Source: Isoetes taiwanensis (lineage: Eukaryota; Streptophyta; Lycopodiopsida; Isoetales; Isoetaceae). Taken from it: a DNA stretch of 64,000 nucleotides. The DNA lies in assembly GCA_021234155.1 (NCBI GenBank), contig JAJEKV010000002.1, forward strand, positions 14,671,428-14,735,427, given 5' to 3'. The position numbers and the translations under genes are program-made. The notes under the pieces were generated by a model, which did not search any database, was not told the DNA's origin, and saw only the letters and a program-made list of their open reading frames with translations. Below, in pieces: positions 54,847 to 64,000 of the stretch (positions are counted from its first letter, which is position 1; the number at the start of each line of letters is the position of its first letter).

Positions 54847-57470
54847 CTAGCCGCTCTTGCCATCCGAGTCCTCAGGCACATACTTGTTATTGGCTTCATG
54901 CTCCCCGTATTCGTCAAACAATTTCTCTTCTAGACAAAAGCTACAATTTTCAATTAGCTGCAAAGAGGGTGTGAGGCTCGAATCATATGAACAAACAAAA
55001 TAGTTGCCTCCACGGATTTTGAGCCAAATGAGGATTTTACTGCACGTACTCTTCACTCCCCCATGTGGTCTTGGAGAGTGATTGACCTCACCATAAGATC
55101 AAGTACTTTGCAATATTCCTATTGTGCAAAGTTTGAATGCGAGTGTCTAGAATTGCCTCAGGAGTTACCAGATCTAAGGGCTAGGGGTAGTATCGCCAGA
55201 GCTATCATGTTGTCCATGGACAATATTGCTTTCTTGGGTTGGCTCACATGGAAAATATGGTGCATGTTAATTCCATTTGGAATTGACCAACTCATACTCA
55301 TTTGAAGTCAATGATCATATGATATAACTCAAGTGATGTCTCATTGATCATTCTTAATAGTTTGAAGGGCACAGCATACCATGGCATCAATTTGGGAATC
55401 TTACCCTTGACCACCAGTTTCAAGATCCCAACCTTGATTGCCAAGGGGTAAACATTTTGTAGAAATGCATAACTCGCATTACTCGAAGGTCAACTCTCTA
55501 CGATGTTTATTGGCATTTACCCTGGCTTGATCTTGAGCCTTCTTTAAATTTGCCTTACATATCTTACAACATATGGATAGTTGAATCAATTTTCAAAGTT
55601 GGTTTGTTCTAGTATATGATCTGAGGTTTCTATCTATCATTGCCATAAAGGAACTCATCTTGGTACTCGTATGATAGGCATTCTTATAAGCGAACTCTAC
55701 ACAAGGCAGATATTCTTTCCACTTGAAATGTTTCTCAAACACAAAACTTTTTCACATATCATCCAGGATCGTGTTAATTCATTCTGTTTGTCCATTAGTT
55801 TGGAAATAGTTTCCACTACTCATACTAAGTCTTATTCACAGCCCCTTCATAAAATCTTTCCAAGAATGCCCTATATTCTCATTCGCTTACAATTCTTCAT
55901 GACAGATCAAATGTAGGGTACACAACCTTTAGGTATTCCTTTACCACATCTTGCCCAGTATCATCACCTTATAATGCTAAGAACTTTCGGTACTTCGTTT
56001 ACAATCGACTATCACTAGTACTTGTGTGATGTTGATTGAATCAGGGAAGTGCAACTACAAATTCATACTTTACAAAATCCATACTTATCCCACCTTTCCA
56101 AAGGCATGGTAATCACGATAACAATCCTGACATCTTGCCATTGCTTAACATACTTAGCATTGTGTTACATAATATTTTACATCTTGTTTCATACCAGGCC
56201 AAAAGAATTGTCTTTTAATCAATTTGTATGTCTTCCATTTTCCCCCATGCCCTGCTTAAGCGATATTATGAAATTCGTAGAGAATCTCCTTCATAAGATT
56301 CTCTACTAAGGGTGCGTATAATTGCCTCTTATAAAACCATTAATTATCGTTTTGCTGCCAATGTGGCATGACGTAAAAATCTTTGGTATCATGCATGCAT
56401 GCGTACATGCGTCTACCTTCTGCTTTTGCCTACCTACACATTTTATGCATGCATGCGTAAATGCGTCTTTCTTTCTTTCTTTCTTTTGGTTGAATCTTAA
56501 TCCTTCTCATACTATCTATCTATGTTTTGGTTGAATCTTAATCCTTCTCATACAAATTTTTGATTTGTTGGAAGCGATCCCATTCTAGAGATATCATTTC
56601 ATTGATATACTTTTGGGAAAGAGCATCTGCAACTGGGTTGTCTTTTACTGGGGTATGCTGAATCTTAAGTGAAATTTGCATAAGAAATTTGACCAATGTG
56701 CTTGTCTGAGACTTATTTCTATTCAACTTTGTAGAAATTCTAATGGCTTATGATCCGTGAACACGATAAACTTGCATGGCTCTTTTGTTGGTCCCCGACA
56801 TCAAATAATGTCGCCAAGTTTTTAAATCATGAACTATTGCTAACAACTCTTGTTTATAAGTGGTATAGATCTTCTCAGCCGGATTTAACATACGATTTTC
56901 ATAAGCCACAACATGCCCTCATTGCATAAGAGCTGCACCTAGAGCTTGTCCACATGCATAAGCATAAACCTCAAATGGCAAACTTAAATCCAAATTTCTC
57001 AATAATCTTCACTTGAGAGTATTACCCTTATTCCTTCAAAATCTCTCTTTTGCTCTTTTCCCATAAGAATTTTTCTCCCTTCTTAAGTAAATCTGTAAGG
57101 GTGCAGCTACCTTTGAAATTTTAGGAACAAATTTCCTATAGTAAGTGGCTAAGTAAAGAAAGCTTCTCACATTTGGCACATCTACCACGACATTCCCTGC
57201 TGGCTCGCACTTTGTCTGGATTAGAGGCTAATCCCTTATCCAAGATAATGTGTCCAAGATATGCCACTTATTGCCTTAGAAGCTCGAGACCACTTACTGC
57301 CAAAAACTCGATACAGTCTTACCTCCACGCTTTCAAATTTACCCTCTCAACCAACACTCCTACCAAGGATTTGGGCATCAATCATTTTAATTACAGGGTT
57401 CTAGGAAATTTTCCTATGTTAGAGTCCCAACTACTTAACGTTCTATTGAGTTAGGACATGGCCAGTGCAA
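54847..57470 (-). pseudogene. gypsy pol remnant: RT thumb, RNase H, integrase, chromodomain region
   Basis: Minus strand from 57,280: ILDKGLASNP-like, VPNVRSFLYLATYYRKFVPK (RT connection). Then RNase H end (QISLKIQHTPVKDNPVADAL at about 56,640), degraded integrase to AQDQARVNANKHRREL at about 55,520, WYAVPFKLLRMINE-like, and HIFHVSQPKKAI at about 55,250. The tail is KILIWLKIRGG, FDEYGEHEANN, stop 54,847. Gag, protease and most of RT are missing: the PBS is only about 200 bp from the RT thumb. Microsatellites and a 28-bp direct repeat interrupt at 56,395-56,555. Confidence 0.8.
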
Positions 57471-57492
57471 TGATCTAGTCCACCAAAATCAT

Positions 57493-57504
57493 GCTCTGAT
57501 ACCA
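57493..57504 (-). promoter_or_regulatory. primer-binding site (tRNA-iMet) of deleted gypsy
   Basis: Minus strand TGGTATCAGAGC, three bases (GAG) after the LTR end. Confidence 0.92.
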
Positions 57505-57507
57505 CTC

Positions 57508-58899
57508 TGACGCTCCTAGAATCTATACGATGCTCCCATCATACAAATACGGGAATTCCCCTCCTGTGGTGACTATATCACCATGGTCAGGCCCTCCGTC
57601 ATACTCGGACCACTTGGGATGGCCAAGTGTCCGGGCGGGGGTACACGGAGGTGTCATTTGTCCCACGTCCTCTATGGGAATCCTATACAGCAGAAGCATA
57701 CCCACATGTTAGCATACAACAATCATGCTCAAATAATACACCACCACAAAGGGTGGCCCATCCATCATCATGAATGAAATGACAATACAAGCATAAATAA
57801 CATAAGTAACCCATCATCACAACGGTTGCTACCCTCTAGGGTAGTCCACTCCATCTGCCCCTTCTGTGCACACTTTGCAGATAGGCTGAAACATGCTATG
57901 GCGTGATTGTAGCCCTCCGGAGATGCAATCCCAAGGAATCACCCTATGAGACTACTCCGGGTTACATCTCCCTGGTCCAATGAGGCAGGTCAGAGAAGCG
58001 TCTTCTCCCCGATCACAACGGTTCCATGTGTGTGCTAGAGGATACCTGCCACACCTGCAGCACCCGTATCCGTACCCAACTTACCCCCCTAAATCTACGC
58101 AAAGTCCAGGACGTCCCTATAGGCCATATCATGTGACCCAGGGAGGCCCATACCCGGCCCACACGCAGTGACCGACTATAAGCCTAGCACACTGTAGGAG
58201 CCCCAGTAGCCACGTTCAGCAAGGCTCCGCCCCCACTTCACGAATTATGTCCGTTATTTGGTGTTGAACCACATCATATCACCCACAGCCAGGTGGGCTC
58301 TTGTGCACAGACCGCAATTACTGGGTTTTAAGGGTTCTAGCTAGAAACATCTCTAGTTCTAGGAAGCTTTTAGGTCTCTACCCTTCCCTTAGCCCCCAAT
58401 ACACGGAAGGAGCAGAAAGAAAGAATATAAACACCATCAAAATATCCATCATCATCATAGTAATAGATAAAAGAGAATTTAACCATTCCATCTACTCAAA
58501 GAAGTGTTAGTGGAAATACAAGCTATCTAGGGATTAACCAGTCTCCTGGCTGGAGCCATTATCACAAAGGCCTCCATTCTTCAGGTCTTTTTACAACAAC
58601 TGGTGGCTGCTCTTCCCTTCCTCTTCCCCAAATCAATTTTGGGCAGAGATGAGGGTAGAACCCCAGTTTCTCCTCCCAATTTGGCAAGTCCCACTTGGCA
58701 CTTCCTTATTGGTTTCCTTTAGCTAATTATAATCTAATTAGTCTAATTAGATTATTTATTCACTAATATTTTAGCTTAGCTAACAAAATCCCTTTTAGGT
58801 CGACCCAATTTATCCCTTATTGACCTTAGGGTCTAATTATACACGGGTGATGTGTCATAGTATGCATACATATACTGTATAAATATATGGAACGTCACA
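57508..58899 (-). mobile_element. gypsy 5' LTR, related to 6,403-7,916
   Basis: 1,392 bp, TGTGACGTTC at 58,899 to GAGCGTCA at 57,508. Collinear with the LTR at 6,403-7,916 by eye, including the duplicated ATACGAT/ATCGTATA end. It interrupts or abuts a LINE RT fragment at 58,905. Confidence 0.9.
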
Positions 58900-58904
58900 A
58901 CCGT

Positions 58905-59100
58905 ATTTTTGGTTGGGCGGGGAGTTCGCCAAGGATGCCCATTAGCTCCATTTTTGTTCACAATAGTAGCTGAAGTCCTCTCACAGCTATTTGCTAAGGC
59001 TGTGCAGGATGGGATAGTGCAGGGTCTGAGTATAGCAGATGGTTCACAGGAAATATGTAATCAGTATGCTGATGACATGTTTGTCTTTCTTGTCTTCTTT
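58905..59100 (+). pseudogene. L1-like LINE RT fragment
   Basis: VGRGVRQGCPLAPFLFTIVA, EVLSQLFAKAVQDG, EICNQYADDMFVFL. Same family as 38,930-39,770. Starts directly at the edge of the gypsy LTR, so the LTR element probably inserted into this LINE. Confidence 0.85.
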
Positions 59101-59614
59101 CTAGTAGGCTTGCCCTGGATGGTTTGAGAAAAGCGTCCAGGGAAAAGAAACTAAAATTGTGGGATCCAATGCCCAGTGAAGGATACATGGGAAGGATGCA
59201 GCCATGCTAAGAAGAAAGGAAAAGGAAAAGGGAAAGCCAAATTATTTCAGCCAGGCAAGGATGAGCTCCTTATGTTAGTCTTAGTTTAATTGCAAGCTCG
59301 AAAGATATATAGATTGAGTCCTTTCATAAGACCCGTGATTTTATGAGAAGCAAGTGTTTGGCAAGTGGTGAAGTAGGAGCTGCTTGTTCATCTCTACTCG
59401 GACCAGCCACATGGAAACCCTTAGAGATAATGGCTCTAGCCAAGAAACATGTTAGTACTTAGATAGCTTGGGCTTCTAGCTAACCCTTGTATGTACAGTT
59501 GTATGATTAATCTCTATTTCATGTGCTCTTTGAAGTGGTGTTGTGATAGTTCTCTTTTTGTTCCTCCTGTCTTTGTGGGGATTTGGGGGGTGGGTTTTTT
59601 TTTTTTTTGGGGGG
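59101..59614. other. no gene recognised
   Basis: Lysine-coding purine-rich stretch at 59,200-59,250 and a T-tract/G-tract (59,595-59,617) at the edge of the next LTR. Nothing identified. Confidence 0.4.
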
Positions 59615-60047
59615 AGGTAAAGACCTAAAGGCCATATAGAAGTAGAGATGCTCCTAGCTAGAACCCCTTAAATCCCATTAATTGCGGCCTGTGCACAAGA
59701 TCCCACCTGGCTGGGGATGGTACATTGTGGTTGAGCACCATATAACGGACATGATGGTGAAGTGGAGGTGAAGCCTTGCCTAGAGTGGCTATAGGGCTCT
59801 TATAGTGTGATAGCCTTATAGTCGTGCCGGCCGGGTATGAGTCTGACACCCCCTGGGTCATAGGATACGTGGCTATAGGGACGTCCTGGACTCAATAGGT
59901 GCGGCTGGGGTCAGCCTATGGATTTTGGGGGGTAAGTTAGACATGGATACATGGGTGCCAATGACGCCACAATCCCCTAGCCACCCATGGAACCGTCATG
60001 CTTTGGGAAGGGATTTGTCTCGTCCTGCCTCATTGGACTGAGATGAC
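59615..60047 (+). mobile_element. third gypsy LTR, left part
   Basis: Plus-strand counterpart of the middle of the LTRs at 6,403 and 57,508 (AATTGCGGCCTGTGCACAAG; TATAGTGTG; GTGCCAATGACG). The first part, roughly 540 bp, is missing at the left. It breaks off after CTCATTGGACTGAGATGAC and resumes at 63,391. Confidence 0.8.
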
Positions 60048-60833
60048 GAGCTTGAATCGGACATAAAGGTCATTCTAATAGTAGTAGTAATTCAAGGAAT
60101 CTCGAACTCAACCAAAATGAGAAATATGCACCTAGAAAGAAGAATCAAATGCAAGGTGGAGAAGATCTAAAGGATTACAAGTCATTTAGTACATCTCTTT
60201 ATTAAATCTAAAAGTGAATGAATTAAAATATCAATCTAAGTGTTTGTATGTTAAATGTCAGGTACTCACACATAGTGCAGACTTTCTAGTTCCATTTGCG
60301 AGTATCTTAATTGTATTTTCAGCCAAGAACTTTTAGAAAAGTTAATAAAACTTGATAGGCAGATACAGATGAGCTCAAAGAATCAAACATCGTCTTGAGA
60401 GATGATGGCCAATAAACTACATCACTTTAACTGCCAAAAGAATGAAGCAAAGAAGCAGAATTATAGCTCAATATCAAGACTTCTTACTTCGAATGGAAGA
60501 GCAAGTACGAGGGAAAAACACTTAGAGCCCAAGCAAAGATTCTATCCAAACACTTCGAGAAGTGCCCTCAAGCAGAAGATTGCTCGTCCAACACAGTCAT
60601 GTTGAGAGACGACGCCGATCACGTCAAGATCAGTACCATTCCAGCATGTAGGTTTTTGTACACGGACATCTTCAGGATGCAATTCTAGCTATTGTGACAG
60701 CAGCAACACTTAACAGCCTCACGACATGAGTGTCCCCGACAATAAAAGGAGGAATGACCAGACATCTTAAGAACTTCAACGCGACCTCAAGCCGAAAGAC
60801 GTCAAAAAATTCTTCAGGACGATCAGACATCAA
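60048..60833. other. inserted DNA, no gene recognised
   Basis: First part of the insertion that splits the LTR. AT-rich, no recognised protein. Confidence 0.4.
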
Positions 60834-61238
60834 TGTTAGCCCTTTGGGCTAAACATAGAATACATAGGCATTGGTGGCATGGGCCACATATATGTATCAT
60901 ATTGGACTCCACGATCTATGACCCAGATTTAGCCTAGATCTGTGTGGTAGGTGAGATGTCAGTTAGGGTTAGGGTTTTACTCTACTGTTTGGAGAGAGCA
61001 TTTCTCCTCATTGTTTAGGGTTTTGCTCGCGTTTTGGCGCACCTCCTTTTTGGAGCATCAGTATAATTTTGTTTTGTCCATTCTTTGAATTTTTTCTTGT
61101 TCTTTAAGTCTCTTCCCATCTTTTTTTGTTGATTCATGAGCATTTGTGGCAGACTTGTAGCATCCGGCAGTCATGGACTGCTGCTGCAAGGTGTATGCCA
61201 AGAACCCCAAAAATCAACACTGGCGCCTCATACCGGGG
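60834..61238 (+). mobile_element. candidate LTR with a TGGCGCC-type PBS
   Basis: TGTTAGCCCTTTGGGC at 60,834 to ATCAACA at 61,219 (386 bp, TG...CA), followed one base later by TGGCGCCTCATACCGGGG, which looks like the tRNA-Asp-type primer site of some plant gypsy elements. A TATAATTTTG box lies at about 61,062. No internal coding sequence of that element follows; a LINE RT begins at about 61,395. Confidence 0.45.
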
Positions 61239-61394
61239 TTTCTTGGGCTCATGATCATTCAAAAGTTTTCAAGCAAAAAAATTGATTCTACATCGACACT
61301 TTCTTCAATCCTCATCTCTAATATCTCAATCCTGATCTTTGAAAGCTTTTTGGGACTGTTCTGGAGCAAAAGATATCAGAATGGACAGATCATC

Positions 61395-63069
61395 ATGAGG
61401 TTAGAGCCTTTACCCAAGCTGGTTTCCGCACCCAACACTGTACAATAGATCATCTGAATTCTTGTAAGAGTCTGGCGAGAAAAATCCAAAGCCCGAAAAA
61501 AATGCAATGTATGGATGTTTAGTAGATCTCATAAAGCTTTTCGATCTGATGCCTAGAAGTAAATTGCTTCAAAGATTGATTGACTTGAACATTCTGGTTG
61601 AATTGCATACAACACTAGCAAGACTCTATGAACGAGTCATTGCACAATTGAGTTCACCGCTGGTTGAGATGTGTGATAAAACAATAATCAGCAATGTTGG
61701 CGTTAAACAGGGTTGCCCAGCTTCCCCAACTCTATTTGGAATCTATATGGATGATTTGGAAACATGGCTGATTAGGAATTGCCGGATGGAGCATTCATAG
61801 CGGGGTACCTAGTCAATTGCTTTTATCGCCGATGATATAGTGTTGATATCAAGAACTAAAGAGGGTGCGCAAAGGCATCTTGGGTTCTAGATGCATTTTC
61901 TTGAATCGGCAGGTATGTGGTGAAAATTTGGAAAAAGCGAAGGTCATGACATTTGGAACAAAGGCAAAAATATGTGTGCTACTTTAAAAGGCGGGGAAAT
62001 AGAACATGTAAATAGCTATAAGTATTTGGAGTGCGGAATTATGAGATGATTACAAGTGGAATTTGGCGGTTGACAAAAGGGTGAATGGTGGAAGAAAGGC
62101 TTTATTTGCCATGCAAGCGAAGTGCAAAAAAAATCATATTAGAGTGGATCATGAGATTACATTTGTATAGAGGCTCGTGCAACCGTTTACTCTTCTGATT
62201 TGCCAAGTGTGGGGGCGGGATTAGTGAGGAAGAAATGGAAGGACATTGAGACAATCTGAAGCGTTTCTTGATAGGTGAATTAGGGGTAAAGATACAAACT
62301 CCATACTCCATGATCTTTGGCGAGAGACAAGCATGTTACCACTAGAGGGAGAAGCAATCTATCTGTTCTTCTCTACATTATGAGAATTAAAAATTACCCA
62401 CGGGAAGGTTACAGTTCGGGCTATGTATGAGTCCACGGGAGGAGGGTGGTTTCATGAGAGAAGGAAATGGCTGCCGCGATGGAATATAGATATGATTGAT
62501 CTACCAATACAACCCGAAAGCTATCGTGATCTAGTGAGAACAAAGGTCATTGATAAGATATGGGCAAATGCACGGGGTAAAATGGATATGTGCGGGGAAG
62601 GATGTTAACCCTATGATTATTTATCTGACCTGGCCCGGTATCTTACGGATCCTTTGCCACTCGCTTGCTAGACATTTATTTGTAGGATGAGGGTTAGCTC
62701 CCATCACTGCGGTCAGTGTGGGCGTTGGTAAAAAGTCCAAAGAGCATTACGGGCATGTCCTGTATGTGGTTCCACAGATGTTGAAGATGAATACCATTTT
62801 CTTATTGCTTGTCCTGCATACGAAGCAGTAAGAGCACGATATCATCTTCATGAGGCCGATCTAAGTAGTGTTCACACAGTGTTGCAAATGCCCTCTGCAA
62901 AACTAGCAGCATTTCTTCGTGATTTATTATGTGTGCGAGAAGCGCACTTAGAAAGACTAGATTTCTGATAACTCAAATTTGGAGTGTTCCTATGATTGTA
63001 AATATTTCGTCTCCTAGACCGCAGGGTCTATATGAGATAGTGAATACAATTTCATTTCATTTCATTTCA
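61395..63069 (+). mobile_element. second-lineage LINE, 5'-truncated
   Basis: RT starts RAFTQAGFRTQHCTIDHLNS, then LARKIQSPKK and, after a shift, MYGCLVDLIKLFDLMPRSKL, LARLYERVIAQLSS, NVGVKQGCPASPTLFGIYMD. The zinc-ribbon end CPVCGSTDVEDEYHFLIACP is at about 62,755-62,815. The 3' end is a TTTCA repeat (63,048-63,069). The L-F-G-x-Y-x-D signature matches the GC-rich LINE at 31,360 and not the L1-like copies. Several stops. Confidence 0.8.
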
Positions 63070-63390
63070 TATTTGCCCACATTTCAAAGGGGGGCAAAAG
63101 TGATTTTTGCAATATAAGGTTCTTTTTTGTCACATTTGGTTCATTCTCGACACTATTTTTGGATATCCTCTGTTCCATGTATACAAGCAAGGAGCATATA
63201 TCTGTTCCATCTTTCTGGGTTCATCATGGACACTATTTTTCTATCCTCGGTTGCAGTAAGCATTCGACTTCTTGCTACAGGCGGTACAACTAAATTTTTT
63301 GGGCGCAGACACACATGCCACAAATTTGTCCTCTATGATCTAGATTTTGTGAGTTTTGGGTCTCCAATCATGCTGAAGATGCCCTTAGAA
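63070..63390. other. end of the insertion, no gene
   Basis: Contains an imperfect direct repeat (GGTTCATTCTCGACACTATT at 63,138 and GGGTTCATCATGGACACTAT at 63,219). No coding sequence recognised. Confidence 0.45.
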
Positions 63391-63931
63391 ACTTGGAGTA
63401 GTATCAGAGGGTGATTCCATGAGATTACGTGTCCGGAAGGCTATAACCACGCCATAGCAGATTCTAGCCTATCTGCAAAGTGTGCACAGGAGGGGCGGAT
63501 GGAGGAGTGGACTACCCTAACTATTGTTCTATGCCAGCCAACGCCATTGTCATGATTTCGTGGATATCCTAATCTTCAGTTGACCCCCTTGAGTTTGGAC
63601 CCAGGATAGAACCCTTATTTATGATGTATTTTCCACGTTATGTTGGTGTTATATTTTTGTTCATATTGATGATGTATGGGTCACCCTTCGTGGTGATGTA
63701 TTACTTTATGTATATTGATGCTGGTGCTAACATGTATATATGCTTCCACTACATAGAATGTCTCATAGAAGGCGTGGGATGAATGACACCTCCGTGCCCT
63801 TCACCGGAACACTTGGCCATCACAAGTGGTCCGAGTTGGAAGGAGGCCTTCCCTTGGTGATTGAGTTTCCATGGGAGGGAAATTTTTCATATTTATACGA
63901 TGGGAGCATCGTATAGGTTCGGGGAGCGTCG
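63391..63931 (+). mobile_element. third gypsy LTR, right part
   Basis: Resumes GGAGTAGTATCAGAGGGTG, continues with the TCTGCAAAGTGTGCACAGGA block and ends GGGGAGCGTCG, where the family has CA. Followed by AAA and the PBS. Confidence 0.85.
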
Positions 63932-63934
63932 AAA

Positions 63935-63946
63935 TGGTATCAGAGC
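63935..63946 (+). promoter_or_regulatory. primer-binding site of the third gypsy element
   Basis: TGGTATCAGAGC on the plus strand. The body of this element continues past the right end of the window. Confidence 0.92.
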
Positions 63947-64000
63947 CATGATCTTGGTAGACCAGATCATAACACTGGCCATGTCCTAATTAGCAGATTA

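Larger units (their letters stand above)
51033..55330. repeat. tandem duplication, unit 2
   Basis: 4.30 kb. Starts ATCAGCATCAATACTC, the same as 47,268, and ends GATATAACTC, the same as 51,021-51,030. It is the more complete copy; the sequence beyond 55,330 is the original gypsy pol. Confidence 0.9.

Noticed and set aside
1-64000. CRISPR arrays, bacterial operons, rRNA genes
   Set aside because: Nothing of the kind is present; the window is plant nuclear DNA.

Overview
This is nuclear DNA of a land plant from a gene-poor, transposon-dense region. The evidence is an isoprenylated heavy-metal-domain protein gene of the plant-only HIPP type, plant-style fragments (PPR, C2-domain and organic-cation/carnitine-transporter-like), copia and gypsy elements primed by initiator tRNA-Met (TGGTATCAGAGC), and plant L1-like LINEs. 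I cannot name the species. Low gene density and deep nesting suggest a large genome (fern, lycophyte or gymnosperm would fit), but that is inference.

Layout. 1-7,916: minus-strand Ty3/gypsy element with its 5' LTR (6,403-7,916), a primer-binding site, an unusual 4.2 kb stretch with four extra coding blocks, then gag, protease and a truncated RT. One extra block encodes a protein ending in a well-conserved histone H3 fold; this is the most interesting object in the window. 7,917-11,940: non-coding, with a CACTA-like terminus, inverted and direct repeats and a strong hairpin. 11,940-18,515: an old copia fragment split inside its integrase by a young copia element (LTRs almost identical). 19,428-25,745: a second copia element inside a small tandem array. 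26,041-26,480 and 36,037-36,531: two copies of a long-TIR MITE-like family. 26,900-28,070: a C2-domain fragment followed by a PPR fragment. 30,056-34,818: an uncharacterised TIR element with palindromic subterminal motifs, carrying a GC-rich LINE. 37,352-39,770: transporter, SINE, gypsy and LINE remnants.

41,073-42,135 holds the only apparently intact host gene, a three-exon HIPP on the minus strand with a TATA box. 44,326-55,330 is a minus-strand L1-like LINE abutting gypsy pol; about 4 kb of this composite is tandemly duplicated. 55,331-58,899 is an internally deleted gypsy element with a 5' LTR related to the one at 6,403. 59,615-63,990 is a third related LTR, on the plus strand, split by about 3.3 kb containing another LTR/PBS candidate and a second LINE lineage. 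Its primer-binding site lies at the right edge, so the element body continues outside the window.

Apart from the HIPP gene nearly everything is mobile or decayed. The three related gypsy LTRs suggest one family active repeatedly here; only the copy at the left edge retains the extra ORFs including the H3-fold protein.
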